Shown here: one piece after another, positions 17,145-26,138 of the stretch
How the letters are laid out: each line of letters begins with the position of its first letter
Numbering within the stretch: position 1 is the stretch's first letter
Assembly (NCBI GenBank): GCA_039820545.1
Contig: JBCBPW010000030.1
Location: 7,373 to 71,372 of the forward strand
Length of the DNA: 64,000 nt
From: JALEFZ01 sp039820545
Lineage (GTDB): Bacteria; Bacteroidota; Bacteroidia; J057
Direction: 5' to 3'
Made by a program: the position numbers and the translations under genes
The notes under the pieces: model-generated
Database searches by the model: none
Told to the model about the DNA's origin: nothing
What the model saw: the letters and a program-made list of their open reading frames with translations, nothing else

Positions 17145-18818
17145 TTAGAAAGCGATGGTCACACCACCCATGATATCGAACCTTCTCTCAGGATAATTGA
17201 ACCAACGCTGGAAATTACTGCCCAATAGGTTGTTGACTCTAACAAAGACCGAAACATTGTCTACGGGACGATAATCGGCCTCAAGGGCAATATTTAAGAA
17301 CAGCGGTCGGTTAATAGTCGCGCCCGTTTCGTCTACACTCATCGGGGTCGGCCCAAAGACCTGCAGCTTACCCTCGGTCGTCAATTTCTCCGCAAAGGTA
17401 TACTGCCCAAATACATCCAATCTCACAGGGGTGGCATGGAAGAATACAGGCGTCAATGAATCTTGATTGCTTGTCCCATACACATCGATATTCAAAGCAG
17501 CTCCTGCAGCAAAGTTCTCATCCAAGTCATAGTTAACTTCTAAGTGTGCACCTGTTACATTGACAGAAGAGTCGTAGAGAGCCTGAAAGAAGATGGAATC
17601 CTGGCTGCGGTAGATCAACTGATTCGATACTTTGCGGTAATATCCTTTGGCACTGAAGTCAATGGTTTGGTTGATATTTCCCTTGACACCCAAATATACC
17701 TGATAGCGATCGATGGTGGGAGAAATGCGTACATCTCGCGCAATGAACCTATTTTCAACTATCATACTCTCATAAGTCGGTGCCTGCATACCCGAAGTCA
17801 CGCCCACAAAAGCTGTTAAAGAAGCTGGATTGATGGCATAAGAAGCTTCAATATCAGGACCCAAGTTTGAGAATCCAGAAGAGTCGATGCTATTGTTGAA
17901 ATAGCTATAGTTGATCCCAACTTTTGCCTTGAACTTATCATTCTTGAATTGGAAAGCAGGATTGAGGACGACAAAGAAGCGGTTTTGGTTGCTGTCGCCG
18001 ATGCCTCCAGCTACATAGCGAAGCTCACTATCTAGGCCTAGGGAAGCCTCTTCACCAAATCGTGCACCCACTTTGGGCTTAAAGCCGATGTTGAATTCAT
18101 TGTTGCTGCGACGGTCCCCATAGATGCGGAGATCCAGGGGTACATCATAGTAATATTCATTGTCAGGGTCATAAGCCGAAGCTACCCCTGCTTCGATCGC
18201 AAAGCGAGTAAAGCCCATAATCAAACTATCGGATCTGGCTTGTTCGTCTCCCTCAACCAAGGTCGTGTCGTCCCCTGCATAGTTGAAGTATTGGGTATTG
18301 TACAAATACAGCTTACCATAAAACTCATTTCCTCCCTGAAATGCCTTGGCATAAATAGTCCCATAATCCTCTCGGAAGTTACGGAGACGAACTTCATCAT
18401 TGTGTGCAGAGAGGTGGGTGAAATTCAGTCCATAATCGATGTCCTTGTCTGTCCCATTGTTGATGTACAACTGCGCCAAAGGTGTAGTATATCTCCCGAT
18501 ACCCAACCTCAACAGATTGTTTTTGTAGCGATTTTTCTCATCAGGATCGACCTCCTTAAAGCGAGGAGGTACAGGTTCGAACTCTGTCTCTACATAAAAT
18601 TCCTGGGACTGATACGTAGGCTTATCTTGTGCACCTTGCTTGATCTCCTGATAGGGAGGTTTGATGAAAGGCTTATCCGAGTCGATGACATCATTGATTC
18701 GTTCGTTTTCGAGTACAAGTGAATCCTGGCCTTCCAGTGGGTTGTTGTTTTGGGCTTGTACCGTCACATTCCCCAAAAGGATGAGACCGAGAAAAGCGAT
18801 ATATAAGAAATTCTTCAT
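17145..18818 (-). CDS. TonB-receptor-like outer membrane beta-barrel protein
   Basis: A 557-residue outer membrane protein with a signal peptide (1-23, VQAQ). Alternating hydrophobic/aromatic strands run throughout, and the C-terminal end (VRVNNLLGSNFQRWFNYPERRFDIMGGVTIAF) is typical of TonB-dependent receptor barrels, including the final Phe. I see no plug domain or TonB box in the first 100 residues, which are polar and acidic. It is therefore a plugless barrel relative rather than a standard transporter. It follows the TPR gene by 159 bases on the same strand; the pair probably works together in the envelope. Confidence 0.8.
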   Translation of the reverse strand: MKNFLYIAFLGLILLGNVTVQAQNNNPLEGQDSLVLENERINDVIDSDKPFIKPPYQEIKQGAQDKPTYQSQEFYVETEFEPVPPRFKEVDPDEKNRYKNNLLRLGIGRYTTPLAQLYINNGTDKDIDYGLNFTHLSAHNDEVRLRNFREDYGTIYAKAFQGGNEFYGKLYLYNTQYFNYAGDDTTLVEGDEQARSDSLIMGFTRFAIEAGVASAYDPDNEYYYDVPLDLRIYGDRRSNNEFNIGFKPKVGARFGEEASLGLDSELRYVAGGIGDSNQNRFFVVLNPAFQFKNDKFKAKVGINYSYFNNSIDSSGFSNLGPDIEASYAINPASLTAFVGVTSGMQAPTYESMIVENRFIARDVRISPTIDRYQVYLGVKGNINQTIDFSAKGYYRKVSNQLIYRSQDSIFFQALYDSSVNVTGAHLEVNYDLDENFAAGAALNIDVYGTSNQDSLTPVFFHATPVRLDVFGQYTFAEKLTTEGKLQVFGPTPMSVDETGATINRPLFLNIALEADYRPVDNVSVFVRVNNLLGSNFQRWFNYPERRFDIMGGVTIAF

Positions 18819-18977
18819 TTTCTAAGTGTGTTGAGAAAATAGGAGAGACTGATGGATAAAGTTTACGATAATCCAAGATTCAGCCTTTCATTTGACTTTA
18901 TTTTGTATTGGAGAACAGGAAAAGAGAGAAAACCAGCAAAAAATGTAAGGCTAAATCTCCTCTCTTTTCTGTATCAT

Positions 18978-21900
18978 TTATCCGTTGTCGTTGGCAGCTT
19001 CTTCAGCTTCGATTTCTGCGAGTCGTTTGCGGGCTTGCTCCTGGATATCGGGGTAGCGATCTTCAGAGATCAAACTTCCCAGAGTTCCTTTTGCCTGGAA
19101 GACTTTGCCACGCTGGTAGTAAGCTTCAGCCAGAATATAGAACATCTTGGCTTTGAGGTAATTAAATGTAGGGTAGTTGTTGGCCATGTACTTAGTGGCC
19201 GTGGCGACTTCCTTCAGGCGTGTATTGGCAGCTTCGGTCTGACCCGCTTCCTTAAGGGCGATCCCTTGATCTAGGTAGATGGTACCAATCATCAGCTGAC
19301 TTTCAGCTCCAAACTCGTTTTTAAAGTCATTTTCTACAGACTGGAAGGTCGTCAAGGCAGCATCCAAATTCCCTGATTCGTATTGTGCCTGACCGATTTG
19401 TACTCGCGCTTGTGTACGGGAGGCGATGGTCACCTCTGCATTGTCTGTGATTTTTCGGAGGGCAGCAATGGCCTGCGTATACTGTCCCAATCCTTGCTGG
19501 CTTTTGGCAATCCCAAAGAGGCCAATCACTTGGTTGGCGAGCTTTCCTGCGTTGCGCTCTAGCTGATTGAATAGGGCTAAGCTTTCGCTATAGTTTCTTC
19601 GCTTATACTCGATTTCTGCTGCTTCATCCAGTGCCTGGAAGGTATAGCTATTGGCTACTGTCGCATCATAGATCTTCTTGTAGTCCTTGAGCGCAGGATC
19701 AAATTTCCCAATCTCATTGTAGGATCGCGCACGGAAGAGCAGGGCTTCAATATAGTCAGGCCCGTTTTTGTAGTCCTTGATATAGGTAGAGAATTGGTCG
19801 ATCGCGGAGGTGTAGTTGCCCGAGAAGTAACGCTCTTTTGCTGTGCTGAAGACGATTTCAGCTAGATTGTTATCCATCTTGGGATTGGAGTTACGGTAGT
19901 CCTTGAGGATCTTATCAAACTCTCTTTCACTCACCAGATTGCGCAGATTATCCAGAGCAGCCTGGGAATTTTTCTTATCCGCTCCATAGTCAGTGAGTAC
20001 CTTCTTATAGTACTTGATGGCGTTGTCCTTGTTGCCAAGATTGTAGGAAGCGAGTGCCATACGATTGTAAGCTACCACTGCCAGTGGACTTTTGGGATAA
20101 TCCTTGACCAGCATTTGCGCATATTTCAATGTCTGATTATAGTCTCTGATCCAAGTAGCATAGATATCCGAGATCCTATCCAATGCATCATCGCGAAACT
20201 CTGAGCGCTTGAAATTGGTGATCAGTTTATCAAAGGTATTGACAGACTGTTGGTAGTTATTCTGGCGATAGTATGCCTCTGCAATCTGATAGGCTGCATA
20301 GTCGCGGAAGATATATTTAAATCGCATCACGCGGTTGTAGTAGTCGATGGCATTGGGATAACTTTTCTGGAGGAAATATCCATCTGCCACTCGTGTATGT
20401 GCATCTACGACTAGTTTGCGGTTTTCGTTTTTGGCAGCACGATCGATGAAGGTATTAAAGGCTTTGATCGCCGATTTATATTCCTTCTGCTTATAATGTG
20501 ACCAGCCCAGACCGTAGAAGCTTCTCGCATAAAATTCATTTTGACTGGCAGCAGACTGTTTCTGGTAGGCTTGGTAGGTCACTTGTGCAGGCTGATATTG
20601 CTTTTGGCGAAACTGTGTCTCTGCTTTCCAGTAAGTGGCACTCAGCGTAGTTGTCTTGTCCTGATTGGTAGCGATGGCTTTCTGGAAATATCCATAGGCT
20701 TCTTTTAACTTACCCTTTTCAAAGAGCTCAATTCCGTAAAAGTAGCAAACGGTTTGGTAGGCGCGCTTGGCACGGGTAGTCGATCTAGGGATACTCTCAA
20801 AGTACTTGACGGCTTCGGGATAATTTCGGTTGTAGAGGTACACCTCTCCGATCATCGTCTGGACTTCTCCTATGTAGCCTGCCTTGGGATAGTCACGAAT
20901 GATCTGATTGAGGGCTTTCAATGCATCTGCATAAGACTCTGTGCTGAAAGCTACTTTGGCGTATTGGTAGAGCGCATCTTGCGTAATGGTAGGCACTGCT
21001 TGTACACCTCCTTGAGCAGCCTTAAAAAAGGCGAGTTTGGCCGCTTCCTCATCATTGGTTTCTAGCAGGGCAAACCCCAAGTAGTAGGAGGCGATCTGGC
21101 TCAAAGAATCTGTCGCGTCTTGCTTGATCACTTTTTGAAAGTGTGGGACAGAAGCTTCGTAAGCCTTTTGTTGGTACTCGGCATAGCCATAGCGGAAGTA
21201 ATCGGTACGGTTGAGCTTGCCTCGATTCTTTTCAAACTGGCCATAGTACTCAGTAGATTTGGGAAAATCTTCCTTTTCGAAGCTGGCATTGGCTACGATG
21301 TAGTAGATCTGGGCATCCTCTTTTTTCAGACGAGGACCTCTCACAAGATCATCTGCTAAGACAAACAATTCATCCATTTTCTTGAGTTGGAAGAGTGTGT
21401 TTGCCAGATAAACGCGGGTATCTTGTCCGTACTTTTTAGAAGTCTTCAGCGCATTGAGAGCAGAATAAGCTTCTGCATATTTTCCCTGTTGGTAGAGGAG
21501 AATGGCTTTATAATAGCGTGCGTCCTCTTGATATTTATTCTTTTTGTTAGCTGCCATATCAAAATATTGGACAGCTTGGGGATAGTTCTCATCCTTGAAA
21601 TAGGAGTAACCCAGCTTGAAGACAACTTCATCGAACACTTCCTGGTCTAGCGCACTGCTTTGTACAGCCTTGACTAGGGGCCCGATGGCTTTGCTATACT
21701 TTCGTCGTACATAATAATGCTTTCCAAGATAAAAAGCTGCTAGCGGGGCCTTGGTATTTTCGGAGAAGTCGATGAGAAATTCATCTAATAGAGCTTCGGC
21801 GTCTTCGCGTTCAAGTTGAACAGCAGATACAGCTTGTATATACTTTGCGTTGGCATGCAGATCGTTGGCTTCGTTGGCCCTGAGATCTTCCTCGAAGACT

Positions 21901-22064
21901 AGGAAGGCTTCTATCTTTTTTTGCGCAGCACCAAACTTCTCTTTTTCAAAGAGTTCGTTTGCTTCATTGTAAAGGTAGAGGTAATCGTTGTAGGTAGGTA
22001 GCTGGGCGAGGAGTCCCGCCATGCTCGCATAGGCCAAGAGGGCCAATAGCAGGGCTTTTTTCAT
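18978..22064 (-). CDS. Large secreted TPR-repeat protein
   Basis: A 1028-residue protein with a signal peptide (MKKALLLALLAYASMAGLLAQ) and TPR-type helical repeats over most of its length. Recurrent patterns of the A..Y..(A/S)...(F/Y) type are visible, for example in YPQAVQYFDMA, YKSAIKAFNTFI, NAIKYYKKVL and YTSAIDQFSTYI. It is probably a periplasmic or outer-membrane scaffold; no enzymatic domain is seen. Start set at the ATG at 22064, since the open frame 23 codons upstream would precede a good signal peptide. It is followed on the same strand by the beta-barrel gene. Confidence 0.85.
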   Translation of the reverse strand: MKKALLLALLAYASMAGLLAQLPTYNDYLYLYNEANELFEKEKFGAAQKKIEAFLVFEEDLRANEANDLHANAKYIQAVSAVQLEREDAEALLDEFLIDFSENTKAPLAAFYLGKHYYVRRKYSKAIGPLVKAVQSSALDQEVFDEVVFKLGYSYFKDENYPQAVQYFDMAANKKNKYQEDARYYKAILLYQQGKYAEAYSALNALKTSKKYGQDTRVYLANTLFQLKKMDELFVLADDLVRGPRLKKEDAQIYYIVANASFEKEDFPKSTEYYGQFEKNRGKLNRTDYFRYGYAEYQQKAYEASVPHFQKVIKQDATDSLSQIASYYLGFALLETNDEEAAKLAFFKAAQGGVQAVPTITQDALYQYAKVAFSTESYADALKALNQIIRDYPKAGYIGEVQTMIGEVYLYNRNYPEAVKYFESIPRSTTRAKRAYQTVCYFYGIELFEKGKLKEAYGYFQKAIATNQDKTTTLSATYWKAETQFRQKQYQPAQVTYQAYQKQSAASQNEFYARSFYGLGWSHYKQKEYKSAIKAFNTFIDRAAKNENRKLVVDAHTRVADGYFLQKSYPNAIDYYNRVMRFKYIFRDYAAYQIAEAYYRQNNYQQSVNTFDKLITNFKRSEFRDDALDRISDIYATWIRDYNQTLKYAQMLVKDYPKSPLAVVAYNRMALASYNLGNKDNAIKYYKKVLTDYGADKKNSQAALDNLRNLVSEREFDKILKDYRNSNPKMDNNLAEIVFSTAKERYFSGNYTSAIDQFSTYIKDYKNGPDYIEALLFRARSYNEIGKFDPALKDYKKIYDATVANSYTFQALDEAAEIEYKRRNYSESLALFNQLERNAGKLANQVIGLFGIAKSQQGLGQYTQAIAALRKITDNAEVTIASRTQARVQIGQAQYESGNLDAALTTFQSVENDFKNEFGAESQLMIGTIYLDQGIALKEAGQTEAANTRLKEVATATKYMANNYPTFNYLKAKMFYILAEAYYQRGKVFQAKGTLGSLISEDRYPDIQEQARKRLAEIEAEEAANDNG

Positions 22065-22638
22065 AAGTGATAGTCTATTTATCTGATTTCCCAAAATCTG
22101 CATAAAATACGTCTTGGTGAAATTTATTTGCAATCTAATGATTTTCCCATGCCCTACGCATGTAAGATGGCGTAAGTTTCATATGAAGATACGGGAATGG
22201 CTTGTTTGGGGGGACACATTCATTACGTAGATTCTGGGCAAAGGGATGTAAGTAAATGAAAAAAAGTTCGAGTTTTTGGATTTTTATATCTCATCCTTGG
22301 TAGGATTTTTGAGGTAGAATAATTGTATTCCTCTTGTCTCTATTAGGCCAGATAGCAAATGTAAAAGACCTAAGCCGCACGTCTTTCTACTTTAAGACAA
22401 GTCTAGAAATGAGAGGTTGCCTTGACCAAATAAGATTTGAGGGTATGTTAGATTTCGAGGGATGAAGTTCATTTTTCGTAAAATGTTTGTCCTAAGTGAG
22501 AAAAATTTGTAACTCGCACATCCTTTATTCGTTCATAATAGCTCAAATCGACGCATTCAAATTATTGCATAAAATTGTAGGGTATGTTAAAGTTAAGACC
22601 TAATTAGAATGTGATTTGGCTTTCGAATAGTCGTTTCT
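22065..22638. other. 574-base divergent intergenic region
   Basis: Between the TPR gene (minus) and a 63-residue protein gene (plus). A/T-rich with no gene. The decamer GGGTATGTTA occurs twice in direct orientation, at 22441-22450 and 22580-22589, 139 bases apart, and might be a regulator site. No full TTG-N19-TAnnTTTG match was found. Confidence 0.4.
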
Positions 22639-22659
22639 TTGGATAACAACAAACGCACC

Positions 22660-22851
22660 ATGTATTATATCAGAAAATCAGCAGAGAAGTGGGCCGTGCA
22701 TAACAACTTCACAGGGAAGAGCCGCTCCCTAGATGAATCCGAAGTACAACGTATTCTGGACGAGTTTCCCAACCTTAGAACGGGTTTGGCTAAGAGCCAG
22801 TCTATGACCTATTTCAGAAATCGTATCAAGTCCATTTCAGATCTCCCCTAG
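22660..22851 (+). CDS. 63-residue hypothetical protein
   Basis: MYYIRKSAEKWAVHN at the N-terminus, then a predicted helix around LDESEVQRILDEFPNL and a basic tail; no signal peptide, so cytoplasmic. The frame extends seven codons up to a TTG at 22639, but the ATG at 22660 is the natural start. A strong terminator 35 bases after the stop supports a real monocistronic gene. Family not recognised; the size and ARMs-like basic content would allow a small regulator, but that is guesswork. Confidence 0.65.
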   Translation: MYYIRKSAEKWAVHNNFTGKSRSLDESEVQRILDEFPNLRTGLAKSQSMTYFRNRIKSISDLP

Positions 22852-22886
22852 CACAAACCATTGGGCTACAAAGAATCAAATGAGCA

Positions 22887-22917
22887 ACGCTTCATCTATA
22901 CATGAAGCGTTTTTTTT
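22887..22917 (+). terminator. Strong rho-independent terminator
   Basis: ACGCTTCAT / ATGAAGCGT, a perfect 9-bp stem with loop CTATAC and seven T, downstream of the 63-residue gene. Mirror copy at 33712-33742. Confidence 0.92.
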
Positions 22918-22973
22918 ATTTCATTTTTTTGTGAAGGCATTTTATTTTTTGTCACCCCTCTCCCTTAATTAGT

Positions 22974-22993
22974 AGTCAATTTATAAATTGACT
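22974..22993. promoter_or_regulatory. 20-bp perfect palindrome, possible operator
   Basis: AGTCAATTTATAAATTGACT is fully self-complementary and lies 225 bases before the 75-residue peptide gene, in a 366-base intergenic region (22852-23217) that has no gene. It looks like a site for a dimeric regulator. There is no T-run after it. Mirror copy at 33636-33655. Confidence 0.45.
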
Positions 22994-23217
22994 AAAACTT
23001 CTTCCCATTTATTAGCCTACCCCTTAGGCTTTCTAATTAGATTAACTGTAAGTTCAATTAAAGGGTTTATTTTGTAGACAATGCCTAGAGCAGATGCTCC
23101 ATGGAGGGGATTCAGCCGTAAAGGTAGATCACACCACTGTCAGTGCATCGTCGTCTCAGGAGTCACAGCATATAAACCATGGACGATATCTTACAAAACA
23201 CAAAGTTTTCCTAAAGT

Positions 23218-23445
23218 ATGAAGATGTATAAACACCTATTGATCGTGACGACGCTTACCGTCACATTTCTTACTGTAGGTATATTGGCCTATGCACACTT
23301 TGATGCTGTCCCTCAAGATGCAGCACTAGAACCAACCATGCAGACGCTCAATAGACCTACCTGTCGCTATCATGTCGACCACGTCTGTTATGAACCCGAC
23401 CTAGGCATGGTCACCTTGGGGGTAGCAAGGCCCAATAAGATATAG
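23218..23445 (+). CDS. Small membrane or secreted peptide, NVEALA-like (tentative)
   Basis: A 75-residue protein with a hydrophobic N-terminal segment (about 6-26) that is a membrane anchor or signal, then a short tail with two cysteines (TCRYHVDHVCYEPD). The architecture, and its position directly upstream of BF3164-like beta-propeller lipoproteins, resembles the NVEALA small-protein family of Bacteroidota, which from memory often accompanies such lipoproteins. The NVEALA motif itself is not present, so family membership is not shown. An inverted repeat lies between it and the next gene. Confidence 0.6.
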   Translation: MKMYKHLLIVTTLTVTFLTVGILAYAHFDAVPQDAALEPTMQTLNRPTCRYHVDHVCYEPDLGMVTLGVARPNKI

Positions 23446-23469
23446 TTAGATATGAATGTTAGAAATAAT

Positions 23470-23505
23470 CCTTCGGGAATGGGAGTATATATCCGTTTCC
23501 GAAGG
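23470..23505 (+). other. Hairpin between small peptide and lipoprotein genes
   Basis: CCTTCGGGAA (23470-23479) pairs with TTTCCGAAGG (23496-23505) over 10 bp with one G-T wobble and a 16-base loop. No T-run follows, so it is not a normal terminator. It could protect or attenuate a shared transcript. Mirror copy at 33124-33159. Confidence 0.5.
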
Positions 23506-23566
23506 GTGTAGTTGTGTAAATATTGTACCTATTCCTCATGCACTTTTCGACCTAACGTGAAACACA

Positions 23567-24691
23567 ATGTGTAGAAAAAAATACTTTCTGATTATATGCG
23601 TAATTTTTTCATACAGCCTTTTTTCCTGCGTAAATGAATTAAAGGATCAACGTGCAAACTCAGATATCCTCTCACCCAAGGAGGTAGAAGTACGTTTTGC
23701 GGAATTTAAGAAAGAAGAAAATATCGTCTTGCCAGAAGAAGGCTTTGATTTCATAGGGAAAGCTTCCAAACTATTAGCTACCAAAGACTACTTATTGGTA
23801 CTAGATACCTACAATGCGCCCCACCTGACAGTACTGAAAAAAGAGGATCTTACTTTGTTAGGGAAAATGATTTTTGAGGGTAAAGGGCCAGGGGAAGCCT
23901 TGAATCCAGGTAAGATGATCAGGGCGAAAGGCCCCAACTCCTTTTGGTTATTTGATGGGCTCATGCAGCGCTTCCAGCTTTTTGATGTGGAGGCGGCTTT
24001 GGCCGCATCAGAGGCAGAAGAAGTCTACGATCCTCCGCGTATAGTTTTATTGAAAGATAGCTTACGTGGGTCGGTAGATCCCGATTTGATATCAGATAGC
24101 CTTTTTGTAACGACCAGCTTTACCTTTGATGATTGTCGATTTTTTTGTTTTGATCAAATTCCTCGCTTGGTTGCTAAAGTAGGTGAGTTACCTCCTTCCC
24201 TCAGTGAGTGGCCCAAACAAGGGGCCAAGGCTTATTTTCCGATTGCGCCCATGTACTATCAGGCAAAATTGGCTACCCATCCCTCCCAAAATTGGGTGGC
24301 CGTAGGATATTTTGATACAGATGTATTGGAGATATACAAGGATGGGGTGTTAACTCGCAAAATCAGAGGTCCAGAAAACTTTGAAATTGAAAAGCAGATT
24401 GTGGAGCAGGCAGAAGGGATATACGCGGCCATAGGTACGTCCGAGACCAAAGAAGCATACCTGCGTATGCAGGCCATTGAAGACTTTATTTATACGCTGT
24501 TTATAGGAACAATCGACAACCGAAGGAATCATATTCATATTTTTGATTGGGAGGGACGACCTGTGCAGAAACTAGTATTCAATCATGAGCTGGGAGGATT
24601 TTATATGGAGAAGCAAGGAGAGGGTACCTATATGCTGTATTTTAGCGATCAGGAGACAGGGAAAGTGGGGAAGATTCCGCTGGCTTTTTGA
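23567..24691 (+). CDS. BF3164-like 6-bladed beta-propeller lipoprotein
   Basis: A 374-residue lipoprotein with lipobox LFSC (Cys21). The mature part has repeating beta-propeller strands: KDYLLVLDTYNAPHLTVL, the GKGPGEALNPGK loop, SFWLFDGLMQRFQLFD, and later IHIFDWEGRPVQKLVF. The GKGPGE loop followed by D-x-x-x-x-R-x-x-x-F is characteristic of the BF3164 / TolB-like propeller lipoproteins of Bacteroidota, whose function is not established. An 89-base segment (23732-23820) is identical to the decayed paralogue downstream although the flanks have diverged. Confidence 0.82.
   Translation: MCRKKYFLIICVIFSYSLFSCVNELKDQRANSDILSPKEVEVRFAEFKKEENIVLPEEGFDFIGKASKLLATKDYLLVLDTYNAPHLTVLKKEDLTLLGKMIFEGKGPGEALNPGKMIRAKGPNSFWLFDGLMQRFQLFDVEAALAASEAEEVYDPPRIVLLKDSLRGSVDPDLISDSLFVTTSFTFDDCRFFCFDQIPRLVAKVGELPPSLSEWPKQGAKAYFPIAPMYYQAKLATHPSQNWVAVGYFDTDVLEIYKDGVLTRKIRGPENFEIEKQIVEQAEGIYAAIGTSETKEAYLRMQAIEDFIYTLFIGTIDNRRNHIHIFDWEGRPVQKLVFNHELGGFYMEKQGEGTYMLYFSDQETGKVGKIPLAF
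23732..23820 (+). repeat. 89-bp exact direct repeat, copy 1
   Basis: Identical to 24948-25036 (offset 1216 bases). It encodes the EEGFDFIGKASKLLATKDYL region of the propeller lipoprotein. Flanks on both sides diverge in sequence but still align as protein, which suggests recent gene conversion. Mirrors: 32709-32785 plus 32886-32897, split by the N gap. Confidence 0.95.
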
Positions 24692-24779
24692 GAAGATTCA
24701 TAATTTTATGATCAACGGTGTCGAGCATATACGGGAAGATGTATATGACCTGTTTTAGCTTTTTGATATAATTTTAGAC

Positions 24780-25624
24780 ATGACCAACACAAAAAATCTT
24801 TTTTCGATCCTTTTCCTCGTCACAGCATCTTTTCTCCTCTCCTGCGGAGATAGATCAGGAGGCCAAAATTCTGATTCAAATACACTTTCATTAAAAGAAA
24901 CGGAAGTACACTTCACGACATTTCCAAAGGAGAGTAAGATCAACCTTCCAGAAGAAGGCTTTGATTTCATAGGGAAAGCTTCCAAACTATTAGCTACCAA
25001 AGACTACTTATTGGTACTAGATACCTACAATGCGCCTCATCTCACGGTATTGAGAAAGGATAATCTTTCTGTGATTGGGAAAATGATTTCTGAAGGTAAG
25101 GGCCCAGGGGAAGCATTGAATCCAGGTAAAATTATTGGACTGGAAGGCTCGAATACTTTTTGGTTATTTGATGGCCTGATGCAGCGTTTCCAGCTTTTTG
25201 ATATAGAGGAAGCCTAGCTGCAATAAAGGTGGATGAGTCCTATGTATCGGAGAAGAAGGAAACCTTTGTCAGAGCCCTTATACAGGAGCCATACTGATAG
25301 ACTTTGGTCCAAGATACTTCAAGCTCTAGCGAAGGAAGCCTTTTCTACCTGCTACGATACTTAGGGTTCTGGCAAATTTATGGTATATTCACTCACACTC
25401 AAGAGTAGCTTAACAGATACGATCGTAGATAGGTGGCCTTATCACCACGATGATCAGATCGTGAAGGAAATTTGATTGCCGATCAGGTAGCATCTGATTT
25501 TCACTTTATGCCTGTAGCGGTGAAAGGTCCCGAGTTGTGGGTCCATCGTCGCAAATCATATGATCCCTCAAATTATTCTTTTACGCTGTATAGGTGTCGT
25601 CTAGACATCCAAGAGAAGGTCTAA
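24780..25624 (+). pseudogene. Decayed BF3164-like lipoprotein paralogue
   Basis: The first 145 codons are intact: signal peptide, lipobox LLSC (Cys22) and the same GKGPGEALNPGK and LFDGLMQRFQLFD motifs as the intact neighbour. A stop at 25215-25217 follows a one-base loss: restoring it gives LAAIKVDESYVSEKKE, which continues the paralogue's alignment. The remainder, in the shifted frame, has several stops (first at 25295-25297) and ends with a recognisable tail, VKGPELWVHRRKSYD to LDIQEKV, at 25622-25624. It is a pseudogene with a potentially translated 145-residue lipoprotein stub. Confidence 0.8.
24948..25036 (+). repeat. 89-bp exact direct repeat, copy 2
   Basis: Second copy of 23732-23820, inside the pseudogene. 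Mirror copy at 31493-31581. Confidence 0.95.
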
Positions 25625-26138
25625 GAAAAATGATAGGAAGACCTTTGACAAAAGAATACGTAACATTGGACGTGCTTTGAATATGAATGCCAACTGCACA
25701 TGCGGTCTATACTGTCCATCTGGAGCAATGAATATGTATTCAATTCTAAAAGGATGGCTAGCAACGGGCTAGGGGGGCAATCTTTAGCTGTAGAATCAAT
25801 TTCGTACAAGGCTTTAATTTTCGCCTAAGCCCCAGAATATGCGCAATCAAGAGTAAAATTATGCTTGTTTAGTATGAAGGTAATGGCTAATTAATTCATG
25901 TATCATATTTCTTTAGTGGAGAAAAATGTCCTTTGGTGTGAATTTTATGTGTATAAAATCTTATAATGTTTTGTGTACCTTAGATAGAATCGCGGATCAT
26001 TTTGTCTATTGATCAATTATATATTTTAAGTAGCAGTTCAAATCAATCATGGGACGACTTCTTAAAGTCTATTTCTTTATTGTGAGGTGTACTTTACATT
26101 CTAAATTATCTATCTACGCTTGTATTTAGCCATTTTTC
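25625..26138. other. 514-base region without an identified gene
   Basis: Between the pseudogene and the RND gene. A short open frame (about 25673-25827) encodes a stretch including MRSILSIWSNEYVFNSKRMA, but it has no recognisable similarity and could be debris. The rest is A/T-rich. No consensus promoter for the RND gene was found. Confidence 0.4.

Noticed and set aside
18240..18722. Antisense open frame of 160 codons in the beta-barrel gene
   Set aside because: Shadow of the barrel gene; no start context and no family resemblance.
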